A stretch of 64,000 bases of DNA from Zygaena filipendulae (taxonomy: Eukaryota; Arthropoda; Insecta; Lepidoptera; Zygaenidae): NCBI GenBank assembly GCA_907165275.2, contig OU015655.1, positions 11,172,501-11,236,500 on the forward strand. The letters run 5' to 3'. The translations under genes and the position numbers were made by a program. Within the stretch, counting starts at the first letter, position 1; each line of letters begins with the position of its first letter. The notes beneath the pieces were generated by a model. That model searched no databases and was not told the DNA's origin. It saw only the letters and a list, made by a program, of their open reading frames with translations. Below are positions 11,739 to 23,499 of the stretch, piece by piece.

Positions 11739-12983
11739 ACTCTTCTGTCAGATTCATACAGCACACATCGGCGTCAACAAAAAGAAGGTTACTCCTTGGA
11801 TTAGTAAAATGAGGAGAAAATTTGGGAAATAACGCAGAAAACTCAGAGAAGTGAATAATTTTCGTCCATATGACGAGATACGGAAAAATAGGTACTATTG
11901 AAACAAAAAGATGTTTTTGACCATAGAAGATTTTAAAATTTACAGTCAACAGAAGAAAAATTTGATAAATTTTGGAAATTTGCCCAAATTTTTTTCCAAA
12001 TCCGAATTCATCGCGCACCGCACGTGATAAAAGTCGTTGACTATTTTTTGAGCACAGAGGTACAATATGACGGGGAATAAAAACCGAAATTCTATTAATT
12101 CCATTTAGTTCGTCAGTTACATATAACATAATATAAATAAATAATATGGATAGATTTGCTTTGAACGTGGAAAAAAGTAGAAGAGTTAGGTACCAACTAG
12201 TTTTGGGAAGTGAAATCACAATAGCTTACTTCCAAGTCTCAAGGATGTTGGATGAAGTTAAAGAAAAGGGATAGAGAAACTACATATATAAGGATAATTG
12301 TAAAAACATATATACAGCCAAACGCAGAAACTTCTCCTTTTAAATGAGAAATATACCATACGGCACGTAGTTTCAAAACAGAAAATTTGTTTTAACGAGA
12401 AATAATTGACAGATTTTGTGTTTGTTTTACAATAATAGATACAAACTTCCATAGGGGTTCGTTACGAACTAATAATTTATAGAGTTTTAAAAATGAATAT
12501 TTGTTCGTTCATTCAGGTTCATTCGTATATTTCTATTCAAATTACGATGAAACTTTGGTGAAAAGCCACAACCTTGCGAAGATTTTTCTAAGGTCTAATT
12601 AAAGTAGGTACCTATTTAGGTCTTCAGGGGGGGCAATTGCCCCCAGTGCCCCCCCTGGATCCGCCCCTGCCCGGTGCGTCACGTGTCCGTAGGATTGAGA
12701 GTATTATTAAGCTACAGTTGATAAACGACATTTAATGCGAAGTTTTTATAGTACACAGATGTTGGTGGGCAACTCTGTCCACGATGCTCCCAACGGTTTT
12801 TTCCACGCATATTTCTAGGGCGCCTGTGTTCTTCTACTCGAATTCTCCCAGGAGCCATATCTCAGTACCATGCTTCAATATGAGGAACACAAGAGCCCAG
12901 TCAGGTTTTTGTAACTTTTGTGATGTTACGGTTCTTCCAGAGTTTTTTCAGCTGGCCGATGGCTAACCTAGTAGCCACCCTGC

Positions 12984-13090
12984 TTGATAGTGAAAACAGA
13001 ACTCCTGGATGAACAAGACATCACATCAGCAGAAAGACGTCCACTGCTAGACATAGGTGTCCCCAAAGATCACCACAAAGACGTAGTCTT
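12984..13090 (-). mobile_element. RTE-type LINE 3' fragment
   Basis: On the minus strand, codons resembling the RTE C-terminus (GATCTTTGGGGACACC then GCAGTGGACGTCTTTC) appear, the same block that ends the fragment at 23500-24103. Only about 100 bp is recognisable. Confidence 0.5.
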
Positions 13091-13712
13091 TCGCTTCTCA
13101 CGTGTTGCAGTGTCATACTTATGCGTACGATGTAAGAATTATCACATTGGACCGGGCAATTTCAAACTGGGTGTTTTCAAACCGAATTCAATACTTGCGA
13201 AGCTAAATGGAAGCTCTGTGTATCTTATTATCATCAGCATCTATACGGAATTAGGCTTCTTTTTTTGTTTTAGCCTATAATTATGAACGCAAATTTAGAG
13301 AAGGGATTATTTTCGATTATTGTCAAAAAAAACACAAGAAATTGATAGAATTTTGTGTCAATAATAGAAGAATTTGATTAGGTAATTTTAAATATTTTTG
13401 TCAGAAGTTGATTTAATGAGTATACTAAAAGAGTAAAACTAAAAGAGATATATTTTGTTTTACAGTTTAGATAAAAGTTTTTGGTGCCAGTAAATGGTTA
13501 GAAAACGCAGTGTTTAATTTCAAACCAGTAATATTGTACTCGAATGTTAATTACTTAATTTTAAAATTCATGAATTATGTGCTATATTAAAATTAAAAGG
13601 ACATTTTTTTCTTTAGATGGAAATTATTCGAAAAATTCGAATAATTCGAATATTGGCTTTGGAACTATTCGAAATATTCGAATAGGAAAAATGGACGAAT
13701 ATTGGAAGCCAG

Positions 13713-14796
13713 TTGTGACGTTTCAGGAATATATTTTTATTTATGATACTTACTTCGTCCATGCATTCTTTCTCGTCTGTGTCTCCCTCAGTTTCTTCCT
13801 ACATAACAAAGTTTTAATTGAAACATCACAGACCGCCCCTTCCCGAACTTCTGAGTTGTGATACTGTAGGAAACGTTTTCATTCATATCATTACTTATCA
13901 GTTCTTCTCAATATGTAGAGTACGCATTCCGAACAGGCAGTAATTCCAACTTAGTCCTGAGGAACTGCTGACGATTATAATTAATTGTACCAACCGATCC
14001 TAAGTAACCAGTGATTTTTGAATTTGAATTAGTAATGTTATACATTAACTTTAATAAAAGTGATATTTTAATCTCACATCAAAATTTTGTTCCACAAATA
14101 TCGTTCGACGTTAAGTTACAAAACCTCCTTTTTTAAGTCGGTTGATAAATATTTCGATGTTAGATTTACTACTATATGGCCAAAAGAGATGAGGGATAAG
14201 GGTAGATAGCGCGTAATATAATACCTAATATTTGATATACTTAACACAATATTTTTCCACAGCTTAAAAATCTTCTAAAACTTCATCAACATGGACCAAG
14301 TCAACTACTTAGTCTCTACACAAGACTTAACCCCACATGGTTGATAACAGAATTGGAAAAGCGTATCTTTGTAACACCATTATTCGTAAATTATGAGAAA
14401 GCATTAGGATTACGAGTTGTAAAATACTATTGATATGTAATGGAAATTTTTGTTAGTTTATAGGTCTGTTTTCCCCTTTCCGACTAACCCTGTTGCGCGA
14501 AGAAAGTGAAACAAATCATGCGTAGCATCAGCGAAAGCGGGGCAGCGACAGAAGCGGAATCGAGTAAAAACAATGCGAAGATGCGACCCAGGCGCACGGT
14601 GTGGAAGGGGGGCATGCTATATTTGTTTGATAATATCATCCAGAAGTTTCGATGCAAACGGTGTGAAATTAATAATAATAAAGTTATAATAAAACCCGAC
14701 AACACATAATACATCCGTTTGATCCCATATTTAACTATAAAGTTTCATCGTGCAGATCAAGTAAACAAACACGCCCGAAAAATGGAACCGTGTTCA
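13713..14796. other. No recognised gene; probable ATAT intron
   Basis: Contains a fragment of repeat family X end (CCTCCTTTTTTAAGTCGGTT near 14127). Nothing else could be supported. Confidence 0.4.
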
Positions 14797-15612
14797 TCAT
14801 GCTGGGGCACACTCACGGGAAATACCGATCATTATCACGATAACGTTTGACGTAGGTGTAGCCACGACTCAACGCGATAATTTAACGACATTCACATTGC
14901 CGTTTAACGTTAGGCGATTGCTCAAGTGGCGGTACATCAAAGAGATTTGCGAGTATTAATGCGCTGAAGCGGCTACACTACGTATGTCAGTGCGCACATG
15001 GTGTGCACTGTGAGCGCGACAGGATCGCACGTGATTGCTTCATAAATAAATACTATGGCTATGGAGTGGAGTAACGAAAGTAATTCTTTGTGTAATTTTT
15101 TTCTTCGTTCGGTAATGATAAAATATGTATATCCATATAATAAAAACATACACTCATCAAAATACAGAGTAGCACCAACGTCCATCTTGCTTGAAATTCA
15201 AATCAAATCAAAATATCTTTATTCAAGTAATCCTTTACAGACGCTTTTGAATAGTCATTCAATGATACAACAGTAACAGTAATACTAATAATAAAAAAGA
15301 TAGATGGATTGCATCATCCGGAGTCAATGTGTATACTTATTAGATAAAATAATTAACTATTTTGATCAAATTCTAATTTACAAGTCGTTAAATAATTAAT
15401 TTAATCAAATCATCATTTCCAAAATATCAATAAATAAATAAAATAACTAAGTCCATGCAGTCAAGGAACTTTAACGCCAATTTTATCGGCAAGAATGGCC
15501 ATTCACGTTAACCTTTCAAGTATAGCCAGTCACTTTATCTCGATAAAAATTACCACAATATTTATCACGATGATAGGCATTGACGTTTCCCGTTAGTGTG
15601 ACCCCAGCATCA
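14797..15612. mobile_element. TIR element, about 0.8 kb
   Basis: Left end ATGCTGGGGCACACTCACGG, right end inverted CCGTTAGTGTGACCCCAGCA. A LINE-like 3' end, reversed (CAAATCAAATCAAAATATCT), is present at about 15195. Confidence 0.6.
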
Positions 15613-15690
15613 CACAAAGTCCACCCCACACCGGGAATCGGACCCGGAACGTCTTGATTAGCGGGTAGGCATGGTGACCAACGGCTAAGT
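15613..15690 (-). mobile_element. tRNA-derived SINE head
   Basis: Minus strand: box-A-like then ACCATGCCTACCCGCTAATC, then box-B-like GGGTCCGATTCCCGG. Same head as at 26765-26897. Not a functional tRNA gene: the acceptor stem does not pair. Confidence 0.6.
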
Positions 15691-15777
15691 GTTTAGGAGA
15701 GGAGGGAGATTACACCCATAGACCACCCTCCACCGCGCCTGGTGCGACGTGATAATTATAATAGTATATGAGTTTAC

Positions 15778-15932
15778 TTGGTAGGCGTTCCCGGGGGGAA
15801 GAAGTGAGGCGTGATAGCGAAGTTGTTGTTCTGTCGCACTAGCCGGTCCAAGCCGTAGTTTTTGAGCAGGAACTGCTCCAGCTTGGGCGAGGGTCCGTCC
15901 ACCGCCAGCTGCTCCACCTGGCTGCCCGTGTC
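15778..15932 (-). CDS. ATAT exon 4: catalytic Asp
   Basis: Acceptor TTTCCAG. Encodes QVEQLAVDGPSPKLEQFL, then NYGLDRLVRQNNNFAIT, the end of the acetyltransferase fold. At the left, ACC AA/GTAAAC can be a splice donor or can be read through as AAG TAA, ending the protein. Confidence 0.93.
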
Positions 15933-18900
15933 CTGGAAAGCGTGCGGTAGCTAGGTGTTCAAATTTGTTCAAATTGTTCAAATATGGTGTCACCGCCATA
16001 TTATTTGATATTCCCGTTCAAAAACAAGCCAACTTGTAATTTTACTTATCCTATAGTAGGTAATAATATGATGTCTGAAGTTTTCTTCTTTACATATTAC
16101 AAAAGAAATGGCTGTCTGTTCGCAAAAAAACTGAAAAACTACTAAAACGGATTTGCATACAGTTTTCACCATGAGAAAGGTTTAGGTCAAGGTTTTGTGT
16201 AAATTGGTTCAAATACTTCTTTACTATTATAAATGTGAATGTGACTTTGTTTGTTTGTTACGCTTTCACGCCTCAACGGCTCAACGCATCATCACGAATT
16301 TTTGCATACACGTTGTCAGGGGTACAGAGAAGGACATAGGGTACTTTTTATCCCGGAATTCCCGCGGGAACTTCGATATTACCGCGGGGAACAGCTAGTC
16401 TATACTTATAATAAAACTGTAGAGAGGTCAATTCTGTACATTGAATATATATTCAAAATTAATATTGGAGGATGAATGGTGATCGGTACTGATACCAAAA
16501 ATGCAATCAGTAAATTTTTTGTGTCTGTCTGTCTGTCTGTATGTGCACGCATGGGTCAAAAACTACTGAAGGGATTTTAACCAAACTTGGTACGATTGTA
16601 GTCCATATTCCTGGGCAGGTTATAGGCTATATAACATTACGCTAAGACACATAGGAGCTGAGCAGTGACGATAAATTTAAAGCAAGTCGGATAAAATGCG
16701 CTTTCGAGCTCTTATCCTCGTATACGTTTACTCAATCACGCAAAAACCGCTGAACGGATTTGGATGAAATTTGGCATGCACGTTGTCAGGGGTACAGAGA
16801 AGCACATAGGGTACTTTTTATCTCGGAATTACTGCGGGTGAAACCGCGAGGCAGAGCTAGTTTTAAATAAGAACGATTCGAACATAGTGTATTTTTAGAT
16901 ATACACTAATTTTTTTAACCTTGTTTTGCCTGCTAATGATAATGAAATCAAAGTGGTCCCTGCAGAAGATGAAGTTAGGGAAACTTCTTTCTTTCTTTTC
17001 TATCTTTCTTCACTGGTACAGGGTGTAGAATATTTGAAAATAGCGACAGCTCCCACCTGCAGCATGAAGTTGAAGAGCTTTTTGCCGTAACCGCGGCGCT
17101 GGTACGCGGGCGACACGAAGAAGTCCAACACGCACAGTGGCTCCACCTCGTGGGTGCGGTTCTCCTCGTCGAACAGGAACAGCTTCTTGTGGCCGATCTT
17201 CAGGAAGCCGATCAGATCGCCCTGGCCACTGCAATGCGACACGCCGTCCTTTAGCGGTTACGAGGTGACGCATGGGTGCTACCCACAGAACAGGAAATAA
17301 CTGACAGAAGGGACATCAACTTAATTTAGTATGAAAGCAGGTGAAAACCAGAGTCGCCGGGTGATTTTCGCACACATAACTTCATTCATTAACGTAAAGA
17401 AATGTATCAAACACTTTTTGGTTAGGTTAGGTTAGGTTAGGTTACATGTCCCGCCTACATGTCCTTTCTAGTTAATTTATTTTCTCTGTGATTCTACCCA
17501 TGTTATATTATAAAGAAAAAAACGTCATGTCCGCCGTTTTACCCGCACGATTATTAGTTACTAGGTACTTGTTACACGATTGTTAATATAGACTTATTTG
17601 ATGAAAGTGAACGAAGCAAATAGTTTTGAAACGAATGCAAAGATAATTTTGTAGCAGTTTATGAGTAACGACAATATTAATGAGGTCTTCAAGAAACAAC
17701 GCCTAGGCTACTCTACAGATCACCAACGGGTATAGATGGGCCAGTAAACAAGTGGGCGTTTACGGATTTTTTTCGCGTTTACACCCAAGCACCTGGTTTA
17801 AGCCGGGTTGATTGTCCATCTATACCCACGAATAATAAAAGAAAAGCTGGCGAAAAGAATGTCTTCAGCAGTATCTAATAAATGAGAAATTCTATATGAA
17901 GACCCGTCGTAACATCTCGACATTGATTTCTACATTTGCTTCTAAGTTTGAAGTGGATGTGGGAGAAATTATTATTCCATATATCTACATACTAATTAAA
18001 AAAATTGCAAATAATACAATACAATAGTCGCTTGTGTGGTTCACACGCAATTTACTACGTATAGTAAAGATTTCGCTGGAACACAAAAGAATATTATAAT
18101 AAATGTGCGATTTTGGTTGGTTGAAGGTGTACACTGCAGTCAATAGGTATTAAATAGTACATTGTTATCCTAGGGGAGAAAGACTTATTTAGTCCCGAGA
18201 CGGGGTTTGGCGCCCGAGCGTAGCGAGGGCGCCATACGCTCGGGCGCCAATAGATCGAGGGACTAAATAAGTCTTTCTCCCGAGGGTAACACTGTGCTTT
18301 TCATTACGAATGCAAGGAAAGTCAAAATAAAAATAGGAATTAGCTAAAGAAAAAAATGAGTGAATTTTATTTTACATAAATCAACCATTAGGTGTGCTAC
18401 TGGCCAGTAAGTATGCCCCCTATGACATAAAAAAAACTTGAGTTTCTGCAGTATCCAGCTGTCAGTTGAAAGCGATTCTCCCTAGGGCTGAAAAGAGTTA
18501 CTTTCAACCCGCTTCTCAGACAACTTCAGACCTACTTTCCGAGTATGAGTAATGAAAAATTATTTAAAAAATTCTGTCAGTCGTTATTTCATCTTATTTC
18601 AACAATAACGGTTGAAATAAGAATCGACGCCTGTAAAATTTGTTTATATATTATTTTTAATATTTACTGTACATTTCAGAAAAGTATCTTAATGACCTCG
18701 TAAAAAAGACAAAACACAAAGCAGTAACAATAATAATATAAATTCGCGTAGCGTAAAATCAAATAATGCTTTTATACGTAGTTAAACTTTCTGTTTTCGT
18801 AACATTCATTTATTAGGTAAACTATAGAAAGTTTAAGAGTGCAACAATTTTTTCTTCGCAGATAACAGTATAGTCGAGAAGCAAGCAACGTGCTAAGTAG

Positions 18901-21900
18901 AGCGCAACTTGCGAGCACTTTCCTAGCGCCCCGCAACCGGACGCTTTGTTTGCGGAACGTCTGACAATCAAGAGAAAATACATAGAAACAGCCACAAGCA
19001 TAAAGAACTACCTACCAGATACAGCCTTACAAAAGCCAATAGATACGAGATCAAAATAAAAACAATTTAACTGCAGAAAAAAAACCTTGTTCTTTATTAG
19101 AGCCAACCCACACGGTGCGGTGCGGCGCGCCTGAGCGGCGCCGCTGCGGTATATTACATACAAAAATGCGTTGTGGCCACACGGCGCCTTGCGGCGCGCT
19201 CCGGCGCCGCGCCGTGCTCGCATCGGAGTCGAGACGAGGCGGGGAGGGGCGTAAGCGGCTCGCTGTTGTTTGTCCTGTTCTGTCACGTATGGCATATGGG
19301 CATGCCTACTCTTTTTGCCGCTGCGGCGCCGCGCTACCCGTGTGGTCGCCCATGCGGCGAAATGGTTTGGGCTGCGGCGCCACACCGCATCGCATCGTGT
19401 GGGTTGGCACTTAATTAGGTTTAGGTCCCCAAGTGGTTTTCAGATCAATTTCGGAACTCCCGGAGGGCGTCACTCGGGGATGAGGTAACTGACTTCTTAT
19501 CAGTAAATGAATTTTAATAATCGGTGCAGCAGTGCCATAGATTATCTACCTCATAAACTTACAATATTTGTTGGACACCAATGAAGGAATTATTATACGC
19601 AGTGCCAAGCAAGTACCAGTTTCGTTCAAGTTCGACCAAAATGCTGTATCTAGTTAGTTTAATCAGCCAAAACCGACTTTACTGACGATCTGTCAATCTA
19701 GCTGATCTGTTGGGAATAGATTCTCTCGCCAATATAGCTCGTTGAGTTGAATTGGATCACAGTTCGCCGGCGGAATTGAGTATAATAACAATAAAATAAT
19801 AGCTAACAAAAGTGATTTCGATTAATTATTGATTATTTTCAAAAAAAATTTATAGTCACTATAGATTTCAAGATAATCATAATATTATTATCATCATAAT
19901 AAAAATACGATATGAAAGTGACAAAGTCATAGTAAAAACTACTTTTATATTATGAGGGGTCTTACAGATGGCGCCAGCATACGCAAGCATTACAAAGGGA
20001 TAATCCTACTAATATTATAAATGTGAAAGTGTGGGTGTTTGTTACTCAATCATGCAAAAACGGCTGAACGGATTTGGATGAAAATTGGCATGCACGTTAT
20101 CAGGGGTACAGAGAAGGACATGGGGTACTTTTTATCCCGGATTTCCCGCGGGAACTTCGAAATTACCGCGGGGCACAGCTAGTATCTTGATATTACTAGC
20201 TTTGCCCGCGGTTTCGCCCGCGTCAGTTTTAGGAATTCTTACAGGAACTCTTTTATCAAGACAAAAATACCTATATATTATCTCCTATTTCAAGACCTAA
20301 ATTGAATTTTGGTATTCCTGCTGATATAGGTAGTTTCCTGCCATTAAAATATTTTTTTAATCAGTTCAGTAATTCCACAGATACCATCTACGTAGCTATA
20401 AATACGCGGGTGAGCGCGTAATTTTTTATTTATTATCCCCATTGATTTACTACTAGACGGTGTGGTATATCAATGATTATCCCTATAACTTTCGCGCAAG
20501 TGTAAGCAATAAGTTGACAAAGCTTTATCACAGTCAGTGGCGGTACTTCCCCGCGGTTTCACCCGTGGGCACTCCGGATTACAATATAGCCTATGTTACT
20601 CAGGAATAATGTAGCTTTCAAATGTTGAAAGAATTTTCGAAATCGGTCCAAGTAGTTTTTGAGTTAAATCGTAACAAACAAACTAAAAAACAAATATTTC
20701 CTCTTTATAATATTAGTGTAGACTCAACAGCAAGCGCTTCAGCTAGGCAGGCCGGACTTTTGGGCTCGATCTACTTTTGAGTTACATTTAGAAATTCACT
20801 GACTAATTCACACACTCACCCGTTAGCGTTGGCGTCTTTGAGCAAATAAATAGTATTCGTTGAATTGCGCATCTTCACATAGGTGGTAATCACTTTACTG
20901 AGCCCCTGTGCATGAGCAGACTGCTCCCCAAGCTGATCCACAAGTTGCTGTAACGTCTTCTGCACGAGTGTTCTGCAACACCATAAATACAAACATACAC
21001 CGCACATATGTATTATTGAATTGAAAATTGAAATTACTGTATTTGGCAAACACAAAATATACTAATATTTAAAACTAAAACATAGTTGAATTGCACCAAA
21101 AAGGCGCCCAGCTCAGCATAAGTCGGTGGTGACAGGGACCACCCGGCACTGTATTCCGTTGGAGCCTCGCGGATGCGTCACGGACGCAGGGAGACAGAGT
21201 ATAACAAAGTAACAATAAAATAACAATACATATATACGAATAATATTGTAAATATATACTGACACTATAATACATAAATAATTTTATAAGGCTATTATAT
21301 ACCCAATATATAAAAGATAACCTACATGTTGTCGCGAGAGTAAAGCAACGACGGGGACAAAATATTCCGCAGCGCTATCAGCTCCGGCAACGGCTATTAG
21401 ATTATATTATCTTTTGTATCAGTCATGTGTGAGTTTATTTCTTTGGACCTCATACATAGTTCAAGAGGCACCATATCTCCATGAAGTTTCTAATTTACTT
21501 TTACTATTAGTCTTATTATTGTTAAAACATAAATGCCTACAATAAATTTTTTTTTTCTTATTAATTATAATAAGGTGCTGCCATTTTTTAAAATTAAAAC
21601 TATGAATATTATATAAACATTTAGAATATAATAGAATAGAGGTTTATTTGGTACCAAAATTGAACACAAGCTTAAGTAATTTTAAAATAAACAGACCGTT
21701 CAACTCAGCATGTGCCGTGGAACTAGTCCCACAACACTGGTTTTCAATGGCGACCAAATTTAAAATTCAAATGTAAAGTTTAATGTAGAATATAGCAAAT
21801 TCTATTATGAATTTATTAGTAGAAGAATAAAAATCTTTATTTAGTACTAGTTGTTCCCCGTGGTTTCACCTGCGGAAATTTCAGTGATCCCATGGGAATT

Positions 21901-22962
21901 CCGAGATTGAAAGTTCACTGTCCTTCTTTGTACCCCTGACCACCTGTATGCAAAATTTCATGATAATCAGTTAAGCCGTTAAGGTGCGAAAGCATAACAA
22001 ACAAACAAACTCACTTTTGCATTTATAATAGTAAGGATTTTTCATCTAAAGAAAACAACACTATTTGTAAAGAGCATTTTACGATAAGGTATTTTTAAAT
22101 AGTATTAACCCTCTTTCAGATTTGTCTGCTGGTTTGATTAAATTAAATATTACCTATATTATATTTTTTTAGTGAGTGAGACTTAGTAGAAGCTCTTGAA
22201 CATAAAAATGACATGAAAAAAAGAAATAGTGTTTCATGTATGAACATCAATATTAATTGTCAAAAGTTCAAAATACTTTTTTTTTATTTTTAATTTTCAT
22301 GTACTTACATAAACAGTTGAAAATGTATTTTAGTTCACTTTGATGTTAACAGTGTTTATGACTTCGTATTATTGAATCAACTTTACAAATCAACCAATTC
22401 ACAACAATAAAGTGTTAGTCACAAAAGATCACTACAAAACACCCCCACAAATAGTTGTAAGTGATTAACTTCGAGCACTCAACTAATGATATTGCAGAAC
22501 CTTACAAAGGCAACTTTATTGTTTGTGCAAACCTTGGAATCATGTGATTATATCTGCCAGACAAAACTGTGGTTTATAATGGTTAATTATTATCATTAAT
22601 ACTGAACAATACACTGTTTTTTTTAATTATGCACACATAATAACGAATTAGCAGTTCCCTGTGGTTTGCCCCATGAAAAAAATGTCGAGATCTCCTTGGG
22701 AATTTACGTATTTCAGGATGAAAGTACCTATCCTTTTCGCTATTCTTAGATCTTGTATAAAACGAATAATGAAAATCAGAGAATCTCAAAAAATATTTAG
22801 TCAGGGCGTTGCCTCATTGCTGCAGTGTTACCATTGGATTCTAATTAGTTTCTATGTGATATTATCTTACCTGTAGCTCGGCGTAGTTGTGCTCAGGTTG
22901 AGTTGCATCGACGAGTCTATTTTAGTAATTTCGTCGCTAAAAATTTCGTTAACTGCAACCAT
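15778..22962 (-). CDS. Alpha-tubulin N-acetyltransferase (ATAT1/MEC-17 family), catalytic exons 1-4
   Basis: Acetylates Lys40 of alpha-tubulin inside microtubules using acetyl-CoA. Four exons (22871-22962, 20820-20972, 17057-17228, 15778-15932) join in phase and cover the whole GNAT-type domain. Visible landmarks: AQGLSKVIT (family AQGLS; the Gln is catalytically important), TIYLLKDANAN, GFLKIGHKKLFLFDE, HEVEPLCVLDFFVSP (active-site Cys), the acetyl-CoA loop QRRGYGKKLF, and LAVDGPSPKL with the catalytic Asp at about residue 151. The family normally has DRPS here; this gene has DGPS. The ATG at 22960-22962 has a good context (AACCATGG) and starts MVAVNEIFSDEITKID, like other family N-termini. 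After exon 4 the message either stops two codons on (AAG TAA) or splices to the likely exon at 8316-8400. Confidence 0.95.
16215..16399 (+). mobile_element. Non-autonomous Helitron-like copy (Lep1 type)
   Basis: ACTATTATAAATGTGAATGT near the start, GTCAGGGGTACAGAGAAGGA inside, ending ACCGCGGGGAACAGCTAG. Confidence 0.7.
16400..16862 (+). mobile_element. Composite Helitron-like fragments
   Basis: (GTCT)n-containing piece from about 16520, then a second 3' portion ending GGTGAAACCGCGAGGCAGAG and CTAG at about 16860. Confidence 0.55.
17057..17228 (-). CDS. ATAT exon 3: acetyl-CoA binding core
   Basis: Acceptor ATTGCAG, donor GTGGGA, 57 residues after a split Gly codon. Carries EVEPLCVLDFF and the pantetheine loop YQRRGYGKKLFNFMLQ. 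GC-rich relative to its introns. Confidence 0.97.
17420..17444. repeat. Interstitial telomere-type repeat (GGTTA)5
   Basis: Five units of the insect telomeric motif TTAGG within an ATAT intron. Confidence 0.85.
17445..18158. other. ATAT intron, nothing else identified
   Basis: No gene or repeat ends recognised. Confidence 0.5.
18159..18295. mobile_element. Short MITE with hairpin core
   Basis: Inverted ends around GGGAGAAAGACTTATTTAGT, with an inner inverted pair GGCGCCCGAGCG / CGCTCGGGCGCC. Outer ends ACATTGTTATCC and GGGTAACACTGT. Confidence 0.8.
19099..19412. mobile_element. GC-rich MITE in ATAT intron
   Basis: Ends GAGCCAACCCACACG and inverted CGTGTGGGTTGGCAC with Gly-Cys-rich interior (GCGGCGCC units). 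Overlapping open frames on both strands come from base composition, not a gene. Confidence 0.75.
19413..20002. other. ATAT intron, nothing identified
   Basis: AT-rich; no repeat ends or coding sequence supported. Confidence 0.5.
20003..20182 (+). mobile_element. Non-autonomous Helitron (Lep1 type), complete
   Basis: Starts TCCTACTAATATTATAAATG, ends ACCGCGGGGCACAGCTAG, preceded by A and followed by T as expected for A/T target insertion without duplication. Confidence 0.8.
20198..20722 (-). mobile_element. Helitron-like copies in reverse, possibly nested
   Basis: CTAGCTTTGCCCGCGGTTTC at the left is the reversed 3' hairpin; a second reversed hairpin is near 20552; the reversed 5' end TATAATATTAG is at about 20715. 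Confidence 0.6.
20820..20972 (-). CDS. ATAT exon 2
   Basis: Acceptor TTGCAG region ending TGCAG, donor GTGAGT. Encodes VDQLGEQSAHAQGLSKVITT and NTIYLLKDANAN, both conserved ATAT segments. Confidence 0.95.
21847..22037 (-). mobile_element. Non-autonomous Helitron, reverse
   Basis: CTAGTTGTTCCCCGTGGTTT at the left, reversed ATTTATAATAGTAAGGA at the right. Confidence 0.7.
22038..22870. other. ATAT intron 1, AT-rich
   Basis: No feature beyond the splice sites was recognised. Confidence 0.5.
22871..22962 (-). CDS. ATAT exon 1 with start codon
   Basis: ATG in a strong context, 30 codons plus two bases, donor GTAAGA. The N-terminal FSDEITKIDSSMQ matches the pattern of the family's beginning. Confidence 0.9.
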
Positions 22963-23499
22963 GGTTATTTTAGATAAAGATAATTTATAATCGCTAAAGG
23001 AAAACGAGCACTAGTGAATAGTGAAATAATGGGAAAGGTAGGTAAGGCGTCGACTTTCGCGGTGACTGCCGACTGGTGTGAATTGAATGTGAATGTGGTG
23101 ATTGGTGAATGTGATTTATACACTTGACAGTTGACATTCTGACACCGATGACAGTAGGTACTAACGAAACAAGTGACACCTGTGGCCACGTTTCAAGATA
23201 CGCATCATGCGCTCTCGACTAAATAATAAATGATAAAAATTATTATTATCTTTATTTTTAATTAAGTATTATCACCTAAACTCTCATATATTTTATTTAT
23301 CTTGTATTTGTTTTCTAAATAATTGTGGCCATATTATCTACAGATACAGAGATTGATTTTCTATCTATAACTAACACACTTGACACTACACTTTGGAAAA
23401 AACTTTTGTAATGATGGTTAATCCAATCTTAAATACGTATTATAAAATATTTTTCAAAATATCAATACTTGATTGGATTCTCTGCACTCGAAGTTGTAA
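22963..23499. promoter_or_regulatory. 5' flank of ATAT, presumed promoter region
   Basis: Lies just upstream of the ATAT start codon. Contains several TGACAG/TGTGA stretches at 23085-23175 but no clear TATA box. Role is inferred from position only. Confidence 0.3.

Larger units (their letters stand above)
9678..12669. mobile_element. hAT-like non-autonomous element, 2992 bp, perfect 8-bp target duplication
   Basis: Begins CAGGGGCGGATCCAGG and ends with its exact inverse. Flanked on both sides by CCCGGTGC (9670-9677 and 12670-12677), the 8-bp duplication expected for the hAT superfamily. No transposase frame was seen inside; the interior instead holds a copy of repeat family X and a LINE-like tail at about 11690. 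Confidence 0.85.
8965..13712. mobile_element. Possible large element bracketed by inverted ATTCGAATA-rich ends
   Basis: Left end GGGCTTCCTATTCGAATATT; right end contains CGAATATTCGAATAGG and GGAAGCC. The two are inverted and both rich in TTCGAA. Between them lie an RTE fragment and the hAT-like insertion. May be one element or two independent relatives. Confidence 0.35.

Noticed and set aside
13577..13861. 94-codon plus-strand frame
   Set aside because: Spans TTCGAATA-rich repeat sequence; no coding signs.
19008..19488. Several overlapping open frames on both strands
   Set aside because: GC-rich MITE interior with few possible stop codons; no consistent protein features.
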